Shown here: one piece after another, positions 1 to 9,349 of the stretch
Layout of the letters: each line of letters begins with the position of its first letter
How positions within the stretch are numbered: position 1 is the stretch's first letter
From: JALORV01 sp963702595
Lineage (GTDB): Bacteria > Pseudomonadota > Gammaproteobacteria > Burkholderiales > Burkholderiaceae_F
Direction: 5' to 3'
Length of the DNA stretch: 64,000 bases
Assembly: GCA_963702595.1 (NCBI GenBank)
Contig: CAVPDC010000013.1
Span: 186,001-250,000 of the forward strand
Notes under the pieces: model-generated
Told to the model about the DNA's origin: nothing
The model's input: only the letters and a program-made list of their open reading frames with translations
The model's database searches: none
Translations under genes and position numbers: made by a program

Positions 1-939
1 CCTCATTCCAAGGTCTGCGATACCTCTCGGCCGCTCCGGCGGCAGGCTGCCGCACGAAGAACAGACTTGGGAGCTAAACGACTCGTTCACTTCCTCGTAG
101 GTCGCGCCATGCCTCATGGCCTTGTACGCAAGCATGTGTCGGAAGGACGACCAACCGGCATCCAGGACGGACTTCGCCATGTTGGTCCTGGCGAGCCGAG
201 CGGAGGACACATTGCCCACCGCGATGTAATCGAAGCGACGCACGATGCCAAGCGCCGTCTTGTGCAGAAAGTCCCGCCGCGCGTTAGCAATGCGGGCGTG
301 GATGCGTGTGGTCTGCCTCTTCTTGCGCGCGCGCTGGGCTTTCGCGAGCTTGGGCTCCCGCTTGCGCTGGTGTCGGGGGTTGGCGATGCTTTCGCCCGTG
401 GACAGGGTGGCGAAGTCGTTCAGACCGAGGTCGATGCCCACGCCGCGCACCGGCTCGCGGGCCGCCACGTCAGCCACCTCAATGCAGACATTCAGGAACC
501 AGTGGCCTCGCGCATCCTGCGCGAAGTTCGTGCCGTCCTTGATCCTGGCACCGGCAGGCAGGTCCCGGCTCTTAAAGACCTTGAATTGCCGGCTGTGGAA
601 GCGGAAGCCGTCCGGCGTTTCCTCGAGATTGCGCCCCTTCAGGGGAACCCAGCCGAGCGACTTGCGACCACGGTAGCGCAGGAAGGGACGCCGCTTCTGG
701 GACCGCGACGTGGCGTACTGCTCACACACCGCGTTGACGGTGCCGGAATGGAGGCGCAGGTCCTTGCCGGCGCCGGACGTGAGCCGGTTCAGGTCAAAGC
801 CCGTCAGCCACTTGCGACCAAAGCGCAGCGCATCCTTCTGGCGATCGTTACAGTAATTCCAGACGAAATTGACTGCACGTGCCTGTTGGCTCAACAGTCC
901 GTTTAGCGACTTCACGCGATAGCGGTACACGAGGACCAT
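1..939 (-). CDS. tnpB: IS200/IS605-family TnpB (OrfB) protein, 3' end cut by window edge
   Basis: The minus strand is open from an ATG at 939 to base 1 (313 codons, no stop), so the C-terminus lies outside the window; an in-frame TAG at 967-969 limits the start. The protein looks like TnpB, the RNA-guided nuclease of IS200/IS605 elements. It has an N-terminal segment with VWNYC, a RuvC-I block GIDLGLNDFATLS (Asp170), a conserved block ending MAKSVLDAGWSSFR (residues 254-266), and the first half of the zinc ribbon, CSSCGS (Cys293, Cys296). The second Cys pair and RuvC-III Asp would lie beyond the edge. Where most TnpBs have a catalytic Glu after the RuvC-II strand, this one reads YIAVGNVSS (residues 238-246). 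No tnpA is visible; the omega-RNA would overlap the missing 3' end. The family call is secure, nuclease activity is not. Confidence 0.9.
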   Translation of the reverse strand, partial: MVLVYRYRVKSLNGLLSQQARAVNFVWNYCNDRQKDALRFGRKWLTGFDLNRLTSGAGKDLRLHSGTVNAVCEQYATSRSQKRRPFLRYRGRKSLGWVPLKGRNLEETPDGFRFHSRQFKVFKSRDLPAGARIKDGTNFAQDARGHWFLNVCIEVADVAAREPVRGVGIDLGLNDFATLSTGESIANPRHQRKREPKLAKAQRARKKRQTTRIHARIANARRDFLHKTALGIVRRFDYIAVGNVSSARLARTNMAKSVLDAGWSSFRHMLAYKAMRHGATYEEVNESFSSQVCSSCGSLPPERPRGIADLGMR

Positions 940-1211
940 ACTGTAAAGACTAACAGTAATGAGCCGCTACTCGCAACAGCAGAACGCTTGGCGTTCGCCG
1001 TCTTCCTCGCCGCTGTCGAGGAGGGGGTGTCAGCTGGTTTGTATGAATTTGGCCCGGCAAGTCGAAACCGCACGCACAACCCGGCGGCGGTGTTACCATT
1101 CGTTTCGGTTCGAGCCTGCCATCCCGCCAATCGGGGTTGTGCCCCGGCGCCTATATCTCCACTTCTCCATCCTTGTGCTTGCGCGCTACCTCTGGCGCCA
1201 GAAGGACTCAA
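940..1211. other. intergenic region between tnpB and trxA
   Basis: This gap separates the divergent tnpB and trxA genes and must hold the trxA promoter and the 5'-side end of the transposon. I see no convincing gene, no clear inverted-repeat end and no confident -35/-10 pair. Short reading frames here overlap trxA out of frame and have no recognisable domain. Confidence 0.5.
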
Positions 1212-1535
1212 ATGAGCGACATCAAATACATCAGCGACTCCAGCTTCGAGCAGGACGTTCTCAAATCAGACACGCCGGTCCTGGTGGACTACTGGGCCGA
1301 ATGGTGTGGGCCGTGCCGCATGATTGCGCCGATCCTGGACGAAGTCTCCAAGGAATATGGCGGCAAGATCGCGGTGGCCAAGCTCAATGTCGATGAGAAC
1401 CAGTCCACGCCCGCCAAGTACGGCATCCGTGGCATCCCGACGCTGATGCTGTTCAAAAATGGCGCTGTCGTCGGCACCAAGGTTGGCGCACTGTCCAAGT
1501 CCCAACTCACGGCATTCATCGACAGCAACATCTGA
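1212..1535 (+). CDS. trxA: thioredoxin 1 (TrxA)
   Basis: Cytoplasmic thiol-disulfide reductant that keeps ribonucleotide reductase, PAPS reductase and many other proteins reduced. The 107-residue protein is full length for the family. The active site WCGPC is at residues 31-35 and the cis-proline loop GIP at 74-76. The ATG at 1212 follows an AAGGA Shine-Dalgarno six bases upstream and gives the usual MSDIKYISD start, so a longer in-frame extension upstream is rejected. It sits 90 bases before rho, an arrangement common in proteobacteria. Confidence 0.97.
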   Translation: MSDIKYISDSSFEQDVLKSDTPVLVDYWAEWCGPCRMIAPILDEVSKEYGGKIAVAKLNVDENQSTPAKYGIRGIPTLMLFKNGAVVGTKVGALSKSQLTAFIDSNI

Positions 1536-1625
1536 TCGTCACCCGGGCCGGCGCTTGCCGGCCCGCCCGCCCCGCGGGCGCCCCGAACAGTCACAAGGCG
1601 TCCCACAACTCCTCCGGTTGTCCCC

Positions 1626-2888
<1,263 letters not shown>

Positions 2889-2892
2889 CGTT

Positions 2893-2924
2893 TCGCGCGA
2901 AAGTGCAAATCTACTTTCGCGCGA
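2893..2924. repeat. perfect 12-bp inverted repeat after rho
   Basis: tcgcgcgaaagt at 2893-2904 pairs exactly with actttcgcgcga at 2913-2924 across an 8-base loop, starting four bases after the rho stop codon. It lacks a T-run of its own, so it may be a 3'-end stabilising hairpin or part of a double terminator with the hairpin that follows. Confidence 0.6.
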
Positions 2925-2931
2925 TTAACGG

Positions 2932-2965
2932 AAAAAGATCGGTGGCAAAGCCACACGATCTTTTT
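2932..2965 (+). terminator. intrinsic terminator after rho, probably bidirectional
   Basis: aaaaagatcg and gtggc (2932-2946) pair with gccac and cgatcttttt (2950-2965) around a 3-base loop, with one unpaired A. The stem has A-runs on the left and T-runs on the right, so it could act in both directions. It ends the trxA-rho unit. Confidence 0.8.
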
Positions 2966-3130
2966 GATAACAAGGGCTTGCAAGCGCCAGCGAGGTTGCC
3001 CGGGGCGCCGAAATCCCGGATAATCCGCGGTTTCCGAAAAACCGGGACCGTGGTCAAGGCAGACGGGCATTGGCGGACGATCATCCGCGCACGTCACCCC
3101 TTGATCGGGCGGCCCACAACGAGGCAGGAA

Positions 3131-3430
3131 ATGAAGCAAGGCATCCACCCCGAATACCGAGAAGTCGTGTTCCAGGACATGCAGAACGACTTCAAATTCA
3201 TCACACGCTCCACGCTGCAGACGCGCGAGACGATCGAGTTCGAAGGCAAGACCTACCCGCTCTTCAAGCTCGACACGTCCTCGGAGTCGCATCCTTTTTA
3301 CACCGGGGCGCAGACACGTATCGTCGAGACCGGGCGTGTGGAGAAGTTCCGCCAGAAGTTCGCCGCCAAGTCCGAGGCCGTCAATGCCGCGGCGGCCCAG
3401 GTGACCGCTGCCAAGGCGCGCCGCAAGTAA
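3131..3430 (+). CDS. rpmE2: 50S ribosomal protein L31 type B
   Basis: Large-subunit ribosomal protein L31, 99 residues. The start MKQGIHPEYREVVFQD and the block FKFITRSTL are typical of the type B (RpmE2/YkgM) form. There is no CxxC zinc site, so this is the zinc-independent version, the kind that replaces the zinc-binding paralogue under zinc limitation in other bacteria. The C-terminal tail after FRQKFAAKS is Ala/Lys rich. The ATG at 3131 is chosen because homology starts there; the same frame stays open upstream but has no conserved content. A terminator follows at 3457. Confidence 0.95.
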   Translation: MKQGIHPEYREVVFQDMQNDFKFITRSTLQTRETIEFEGKTYPLFKLDTSSESHPFYTGAQTRIVETGRVEKFRQKFAAKSEAVNAAAAQVTAAKARRK

Positions 3431-3456
3431 CGTGACCGCCGGGCTCTGGACGCAAG

Positions 3457-3479
3457 AGGCAGCTTCGGCTGCCTTTTTT
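3457..3479 (+). terminator. intrinsic terminator after rpmE2
   Basis: aggcagc (3457-3463), a UUCG-type tetraloop, then gctgcct (3468-3474) running into six T residues. A textbook Rho-independent terminator. Confidence 0.93.
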
Positions 3480-3508
3480 GTTGCGGCACCCCGGCGTCGC
3501 CAGCACAA

Positions 3509-5245
3509 ATGAGCTTCGAGCAGCGCCTCTCCCCATCCCGTGTCACCGCGGCGGCCGCCGCCGAGTTGACCCGCTGGGCGCTGTTCGCCGTCCTGGCGGC
3601 TTACATCCTCCCGGGCCTCTGGGGTCGAGAGCCCTGGAGTGCAGAGGACGCCAGTGCGTTCGGCGTCGTCTGGAACATGGCGTCCGGCACAGGGGCAAGC
3701 TGGTGGCTGCCTGGCATCGCCGGAGAACTCGTCACTGAGGAGGGTCCCTTGCCGTTCTGGCTCGGCGCCATCTTCGTGAAGCTGCTCGGACCCTGGCTGG
3801 GACCGATCACCGCCGCCCGCCTCGTCACTGTCTTCTGGTTTTTCATAGGCACATGGGCGCTGTGGTATGCCACCTACCGGCTGGCCCGCCGTGACGAGGC
3901 GCAGCCGGTAGCGCTGGCCTTCGGCGGCGAGGCGACGCCGCGCGACTACGGCCGCATGTTGGCCGATGTCTCGGTGCTCTTCGTGACCGCCACGTTCGGC
4001 GTGCTCGTGCGAGTGCACGAAACGGGCGCCGAGCCTGCGCTGCTAGCGCTCGTCTGCATCGCTCTGTTCGGACTGGCGTTCGCGCTCGACGATCCGTGGA
4101 AAGGTACAACCGCCGCCGGTGTCGCCATCGGCGCCATCGTGTTGACACGTGGCTGGCTGCCAGCCGGCGTAATGCTGGCGGCAGCCATCGCCTTCACGCT
4201 CTCGTTTGGACAGCAGCGCGCGCTGCGTGCGACGCTGATCGCGCTGCTGGCAGCCGGTGTCTTCGCGTTGTGGCCGACTGGGGCCCTTCTGCTCCACCCG
4301 GCGGACGCCGAACCGTACTTCGCCGCGTGGTGGGAGTGGAACCGCGCGAGCGTCGGGCTGCCGACGGGTGACAACGTTGTATGGATCCTGCGAAACCTCG
4401 GCTGGTACGCCTGGCCGTTGTGGCCGTTTGCGTTCTGGACGATCTACTCGTGGCGACACTTCGTGCGACGCCCGCATATCGCACTGCCGCTGATGGTCCT
4501 GATCGCCGGGCTGTCGGCATCGCTGCTGTCCGCTGCACCGAGTGACCGAGAGTTCCTGATCGCCGTGCCGGCGCTCGTGATCCTCGCCTCCTTCGGCGTG
4601 TCGTCGCTGAAGCGCTCTGCCGAAGATGCGATCGACTGGTTCTCGCTGGCGCTGTTCACTCTTGCACTCGTTGCTGCCTGGCTGACCTTCGGCGCCTGGA
4701 TGGCAGGCTCGCTGACCGGCATCGCCGCGCCTTTGCAGAAGCTGGCCCCCGGGTTCGAGCCAACATTCCGGTTCTGGCCACTGTTGCTGGCCGTCGTGGC
4801 CACAACCATGTGGTTTGCAATTGTCGTGTGGCGCGTGCGTGTCCGGCCTCCGATGTTGTGGACGGGACCGTTCATAGCGGCCACCGGGCTGTCCGTCGTG
4901 TGGGTGGTGGCCATCGCGCTGTATGCGCGCGCCATCGACCACGCACGCACGCAGGCTCCGATCGCCGCGGACCTCGCGGCGCAGATACGGCGCGTCGGAG
5001 GTGACACGTGCGTCCAGCCGATCGGGCTGCCGTTGGCGACGCGGGCGATGCTCGGCTACCACGGCAAGATTCGCTTTGAATCGCCCGCCGATGCCGGGTT
5101 GTGCCGCGTGGCCCTGCAGCGCGACAGCAAGCGTAACGCCGAGGATGATGCTCCTCCCGCTGGCGCCTGGGACAAGGCCTATGAGTTGACGAGGCGGGCG
5201 CGTTACGACGAGACCTTCCGAATCTGGGTGCGTCGCCCGGACTGA
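3509..5245 (+). CDS. ArnT-like glycosyltransferase family 39 membrane protein
   Basis: A 578-residue polytopic inner-membrane protein with about a dozen hydrophobic segments. The N-terminal periplasmic-loop motif region (GLWGREPWSAEDASAFG, residues 32-48, with acidic residues after the first membrane span) and the layout match the PMT/ArnT superfamily (GT39), which move a sugar from a polyprenyl-phosphate donor onto lipid A, protein or another acceptor. The C-terminal soluble part (about residues 480-578) contains two Cys and a short tail. Donor and acceptor cannot be read from the sequence, and there are no other lipid A modification genes nearby. The MATE gene starts 27 bases later, so the two are probably co-transcribed. 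Confidence 0.75.
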   Translation: MSFEQRLSPSRVTAAAAAELTRWALFAVLAAYILPGLWGREPWSAEDASAFGVVWNMASGTGASWWLPGIAGELVTEEGPLPFWLGAIFVKLLGPWLGPITAARLVTVFWFFIGTWALWYATYRLARRDEAQPVALAFGGEATPRDYGRMLADVSVLFVTATFGVLVRVHETGAEPALLALVCIALFGLAFALDDPWKGTTAAGVAIGAIVLTRGWLPAGVMLAAAIAFTLSFGQQRALRATLIALLAAGVFALWPTGALLLHPADAEPYFAAWWEWNRASVGLPTGDNVVWILRNLGWYAWPLWPFAFWTIYSWRHFVRRPHIALPLMVLIAGLSASLLSAAPSDREFLIAVPALVILASFGVSSLKRSAEDAIDWFSLALFTLALVAAWLTFGAWMAGSLTGIAAPLQKLAPGFEPTFRFWPLLLAVVATTMWFAIVVWRVRVRPPMLWTGPFIAATGLSVVWVVAIALYARAIDHARTQAPIAADLAAQIRRVGGDTCVQPIGLPLATRAMLGYHGKIRFESPADAGLCRVALQRDSKRNAEDDAPPAGAWDKAYELTRRARYDETFRIWVRRPD

Positions 5246-5272
5246 CGTCCCGGCGCGCACATCCCCATCGAC

Positions 5273-6643
5273 ATGGATGCCGGTGCGCGGCTGACCCCGC
5301 CGGACGCCTCCCTGCGTGCCTTGCTGCGGCTCGCGTGGCCGCTGTTTATCGCCAACCTGGCCGTGGTCGGCAACGGAACGATCGACGCCATCATGGCCGG
5401 CCGACTCTCGCCCGACGACATGGCAGGCGTGGCGGTCGCCTCGAGCATCTACATCACCGTCTACATCGGCTTCATGGCGGTGCTGCAGGCACTCTCGCCG
5501 ATCGCGGGCCACCACTATGGCGCGCAGCGTTGGCGCGCAATCGGCGACGATCTACAGCAGGCGCTCTGGCTGGCGGGACTGCTGCTTTTCTTCGCCTTGC
5601 CCTGCGTCCTGGCGACGGGCTTCTGGACCCGCGCCGCCGGAGTCGAGGGTCGCGTGGCGGAGATCACGTCGACCTATCTGCAGGCCGTCGCGTTCGGGTT
5701 GCCCGCCGGACTGGCCACGCGTGTCTTCGTGGCGCTCAATGCGGCGGTGTCACGACCCAAGGTGACGATGGCCGTCAACGTGACGGTGCTGGCACTGAAG
5801 GCACCGCTGAATGCGGTGTTCATGTACGGATGGGGCCCCATCGAGGCCATGGGCGGCGCCGGCGCCGGTGTCGCCACGGCCCTGCTGGCCTGGCTCGCGC
5901 TGGCGCTCAGCGTGGCGGTCTGGCGCTACGACCGCTACTACGAGCGCTTCCGCAGTGATTCGATCCATGGGCCGCGCTGGACGAGCCAGCGAGAGCTGCT
6001 GAAGCTCGGCCTTCCGATCGGCCTGTCGACCTTGTTCGAGGTCACGAGTTTCACTTTCATGGCGGTGCTCATCGCCCGCCTCGGAGCCACCTCGGTGGCT
6101 GGACACCAGATCGTCGCCAACCTGGTCGCGATCCTCTTCATGGTGCCGCTTTCGCTCGGCATTGCCACCAGCGTGCTGGTGGCCCAAGCGCTCGGCAGCA
6201 ACGCGCCAGGCGTGGCGCACAGCGCAGCACGGCGCGGTCTGCGCCTGGCGCTCGGCATCGCACTGATCGTTGCGTTCCTCTTCTGGCTGCTCCGTGGACC
6301 AGTGGTGCGCCTGTACACCAGCGACCCGGGCGTCGAAGCGATGGCGCTGTCGCTGATCGGATTCGCCGTGCTGTTCCATGTCTTCGATGCGGTCCAGGGC
6401 ATGAGCACGTTCATCCTGCGCGGTTACCGACAGACCTTCTGGCCGATGGTCATCTACGGTGTAGCGCTGTGGTGCTTCGGTCTGGGCGGCGGTGCGTGGA
6501 TCGCGTTCAACGTCACGCCCGTGGGCGCGCCGCGAGGCGCACTGGGGTTCTGGGAGGCGGCCACCACCGCGCTGGCCATCGCTGCCGCAGCGCTCGCATG
6601 GCTGGCCCATAACGAAGCGAAGCGCCGCGTCGCCGAGCGCTGA
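5273..6643 (+). CDS. MATE family efflux transporter
   Basis: A 456-residue integral membrane protein with two repeats of a six-helix MatE domain (about 15-175 and 240-400). The N-terminal block LFIANLAVVGNGTIDAIMAGRLSPDDMAGVAVASS is the conserved first part of NorM/DinF-type exporters; such proteins use Na+ or H+ gradients to export cationic drugs or metabolites. The region GGAGAGVATALLAW marks the end of the first half. It follows the GT39 gene closely. The substrate cannot be predicted. Confidence 0.92.
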   Translation: MDAGARLTPPDASLRALLRLAWPLFIANLAVVGNGTIDAIMAGRLSPDDMAGVAVASSIYITVYIGFMAVLQALSPIAGHHYGAQRWRAIGDDLQQALWLAGLLLFFALPCVLATGFWTRAAGVEGRVAEITSTYLQAVAFGLPAGLATRVFVALNAAVSRPKVTMAVNVTVLALKAPLNAVFMYGWGPIEAMGGAGAGVATALLAWLALALSVAVWRYDRYYERFRSDSIHGPRWTSQRELLKLGLPIGLSTLFEVTSFTFMAVLIARLGATSVAGHQIVANLVAILFMVPLSLGIATSVLVAQALGSNAPGVAHSAARRGLRLALGIALIVAFLFWLLRGPVVRLYTSDPGVEAMALSLIGFAVLFHVFDAVQGMSTFILRGYRQTFWPMVIYGVALWCFGLGGGAWIAFNVTPVGAPRGALGFWEAATTALAIAAAALAWLAHNEAKRRVAER

Positions 6644-6683
6644 ACGCTCGAACCGAGCCTGAGCGAGCCTGTTGGCAGACTGG

Positions 6684-7436
6684 TCAGTCTCGCCACTGCC
6701 GTTCCAGCGCACGCTCGGACACGGCCGATTTCGCCGCCGCCTCCTCGGCCCGCACGCGTGACAGGGCCGAGGCGAGCAGGCCCGATGGCACGGCGATGAC
6801 GCCAAGACCCATGACGAGCACGATGAAGGTGAAGAGCCTGCCGCCCGGCGTGATGGGATAGATGTCGCCATAGCCGACCGTGGTCAGCGTCGCGACCGCC
6901 CACCACAGGCTGTCGAAGACCGACGAGAACTTTTCGGGCTGCGCGTCGTGCTCGAAGTGGTAGATGCCGATGGCCGACAGGTACAGCACGATCAGAGCAA
7001 TGACACCGAAGAGCACCAGATCATCCCGCGCGATATCGAATGCCCGCCGGAACCGGTGCGTCGCCTGGGTGTATCGAACAAGCTTGAACAGCCGCAACAA
7101 CCGCAACAGGCGAAACGCCCGAATCGCCTGCAGGTTGAAGGCCACCATCAGATAGAACGGCACGATCGCCAGCAGGTCGATGATCCCGTAGAAAGAGGTC
7201 ACGTACTTCAGGCGCGGGCGTGCAAGGTACAGACGGATTCCGTACTCGACCGTGTAGACCATCGCGCAGAAGACCTCGAAGCTCCAGAGAGCCTGCCGCC
7301 AGAACGGCGACAGCGTGGGCAGCGTCTCGAACGCGAGCGCTAGGAGGTTGGCAACAACCAGCATCTCGATGGGGAACTCCCATCGGCCCAGCGAGACGTG
7401 ATGCGCGCCGGAATGCGTGCCTGAAGCTGGATCCAC
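6684..7436 (-). CDS. voltage-gated potassium channel-like ion transporter
   Basis: A 250-residue six-helix channel subunit of the Kv type. The selectivity filter TTVGYGD lies at residues 185-191 and the voltage-sensor helix S4 at about 103-125 carries spaced arginines and lysines (IRAFRLLRLLRLFKLVR). These features predict a K+-selective homotetramer in the inner membrane. After the pore helix there is only a short cytoplasmic tail with no RCK/TrkA-N domain. It is convergent with the MATE gene, with 40 bases between the stops. Confidence 0.93.
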   Translation of the reverse strand: MDPASGTHSGAHHVSLGRWEFPIEMLVVANLLALAFETLPTLSPFWRQALWSFEVFCAMVYTVEYGIRLYLARPRLKYVTSFYGIIDLLAIVPFYLMVAFNLQAIRAFRLLRLLRLFKLVRYTQATHRFRRAFDIARDDLVLFGVIALIVLYLSAIGIYHFEHDAQPEKFSSVFDSLWWAVATLTTVGYGDIYPITPGGRLFTFIVLVMGLGVIAVPSGLLASALSRVRAEEAAAKSAVSERALERQWRD

Positions 7437-7504
7437 CTTCCCCTCCTCGGGACGGCGGAGATTGTCGCCCGATTTCGGGCCGTCGTCGTCGACCCGCAGA
7501 CGAG

Positions 7505-7531
7505 AAAAGGGCCGGCGGGAGCCGGCCCTTT
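7505..7531 (-). terminator. intrinsic terminator of htpX
   Basis: Read on the minus strand, AAAGGGCCGGC pairs with GCCGGCCCTTT around a short loop and ends in T residues, 20 bases past the htpX stop codon. Confidence 0.88.
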
Positions 7532-7551
7532 GAACTAGCTACGCCACTGGT

Positions 7552-8439
7552 TCAGCGGCCGATCGCCTGCAGCGCGGCGATGCGCTGTTCGATCGGCGGG
7601 TGGCTCGAGAACAGGGCCATCATGCCGCTCCGACCCGAAATACCCATCGCCTGCACGGCCTGCGGCAGTTGACCGGGTTCCATGCCGCCGAGCCGCGCCA
7701 GCGCGTTGATCATCGGCCGGTTGGAGCCCATCAGTGCCACAGCGCCCGCGTCGGCGCGGAACTCGCGACGGCGCGAGAACCACGCGACGACGATCGCGGC
7801 GAGGAAGCCCAGTGCAATGTCGAGCACGATCGTGGTCACGAAGTAGCCGATTCCCGGCCGGTCGCCCTCATTGCGCAGCAGGACGCGGTCGACGAAGTAG
7901 CCGATCACGCGCGACAGGAAGACGACGAAAGTATTCATCACGCCCTGCAGCAGCGTCATCGTCACCATGTCGCCGTTCGCTACGTGCGAAACCTCATGCG
8001 CGAGCACGGCTTCGACCTCGTCCTTGCTCATCGACTGCAGCAGGCCGGTCGAGACCGCCACCAGCGCCGAGTTCTTGAACGCACCCGTGGCAAACGCGTT
8101 CGGCTCTCCCTCGAATATCGCCACTTCGGGCATGCCGATGCCGGCCTTCTCGGCCTGGCGCCGGACGGCTTCGACGAGCCAGGTCTCCATCGCGTTCGAC
8201 GGCTGGCGGATGACCTGCGCCCCGGTGCTCCACTTGGCCATCGGCTTGGACATCAGCAGCGAAATGATGGCGCCCGTGAAACCGACCACCAGCGAAAAGA
8301 TCGCCAGCGCCCCCAGGTTCAGCGTCTGCCCGCCCAGGTTGAAGTTGATGCCGAAGACCGACGACAGGACGGTCAGGAACAGCATCAGCACGACCATGAT
8401 CGCAAGGTTCGTCAATACGAACAGAGCGATACGTTTCAT
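7552..8439 (-). CDS. htpX: membrane zinc metalloprotease HtpX
   Basis: Inner-membrane M48-family protease that degrades misfolded membrane proteins alongside FtsH. The protein has 295 residues, the usual length. Two N-terminal membrane helices (about 4-26 and 42-62) precede the zinc site HEVSH (His148, Glu149, His152), with further hydrophobic segments at about 160-180 and 195-220 and a conserved C-terminal HPPIEQRIAAL motif. The initiator MKRIALFVLTN is typical. It is a single-gene unit with its own terminator; no heat-shock promoter could be confirmed by eye. Confidence 0.97.
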   Translation of the reverse strand: MKRIALFVLTNLAIMVVLMLFLTVLSSVFGINFNLGGQTLNLGALAIFSLVVGFTGAIISLLMSKPMAKWSTGAQVIRQPSNAMETWLVEAVRRQAEKAGIGMPEVAIFEGEPNAFATGAFKNSALVAVSTGLLQSMSKDEVEAVLAHEVSHVANGDMVTMTLLQGVMNTFVVFLSRVIGYFVDRVLLRNEGDRPGIGYFVTTIVLDIALGFLAAIVVAWFSRRREFRADAGAVALMGSNRPMINALARLGGMEPGQLPQAVQAMGISGRSGMMALFSSHPPIEQRIAALQAIGR

Positions 8440-8695
8440 AGGTTCTCCAAAGGAAATAGTCAGTATCTGACGGCCGCAAGTCTATCCAATCGGCCGCACC
8501 AGGCTCCATACGCGTTTGTCCGCAGCGCTACATCGGGAACTCCACGAAATACCCTTTCGTAATCAATGCGTTGGACAGGCCGGTTCGGCAAACGTTCGAT
8601 AGTTGGAGGCGTCAGCGACGGATCTCAAGCCGTCACGGACCGGATCCGGCGGCTGGCTAGAATGCCCGGCTTGCTCACTCAAAAGCCCGCCGCCC

Positions 8696-9313
8696 ATGTC
8701 CCTGCCGCCAGTCGACATTGCCAACACCCGCCCGATTCCACCGCTGCCGCGGCTGATTTTCGCCAGCCGCTGGCTGCAACTGCCGCTCTACGCCGGGCTC
8801 ATCGTCGCCCAGGTCGTGTACGTCTGGCACTTCTGGGTCGAGCTGGCTCACCTGGTGGAGGCCGCCTTCGGCAGCCAGGCGGCCCTGCAGCTGCTGGTCA
8901 CCAGCATCGGCTACAAGTCCGATGCCCTGCCGACCGGGCTCAACGAGACGATCATCATGCTGGTCGTGCTGGCGCTGATCGACGTCGTGATGATCTCCAA
9001 CCTCCTCATCATGGTCATCGTCGGCGGCTACGAGACCTTCGTGTCACGCATGTATCTCGAGAAACACCCGGACCAGCCCGAGTGGCTGTCGCATGTGAAC
9101 GCAAGTGTGCTCAAGGTCAAGCTGGCCACCGCCATCATCGGGATAAGCTCCATCCACCTGCTCAAGACCTTCATCAACGCCGCGAACTACACGGACAAGG
9201 TGCTGATCGCGCAGACGGCGATCCACATCACGTTCCTACTCTCCGCGATGGCGATCGCCGTGACGGACCGCATCATGTTCCCGGGCGAAAAGGCTGCGAA
9301 GGTGAAGCACTGA
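8696..9313 (+). CDS. YqhA/UPF0114 (TIGR00645) family membrane protein
   Basis: A 205-residue inner-membrane protein with three or four hydrophobic segments. It matches the YqhA-like family by the block GLNETIIMLVVLALIDVVMISNLL and the following GGYETFVSRM. The family is conserved in proteobacteria but its function is not established. The ATG at 8696 is preferred over an in-frame ATG at 8603 because homology starts near RLIFASRWLQLPLY and the extra 31 residues are low-complexity. It ends 36 bases before the fumarase gene, which may be co-transcribed. Confidence 0.88.
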   Translation: MSLPPVDIANTRPIPPLPRLIFASRWLQLPLYAGLIVAQVVYVWHFWVELAHLVEAAFGSQAALQLLVTSIGYKSDALPTGLNETIIMLVVLALIDVVMISNLLIMVIVGGYETFVSRMYLEKHPDQPEWLSHVNASVLKVKLATAIIGISSIHLLKTFINAANYTDKVLIAQTAIHITFLLSAMAIAVTDRIMFPGEKAAKVKH

Positions 9314-9349
9314 TCGACGAGCGCCCCCATCACGGACAAGGATCCCACC

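Noticed and set aside
4043..5515. 490-codon open frame opposite the glycosyltransferase gene
   Set aside because: Shadow frame with no conserved motif, running across the gap into the MATE gene.
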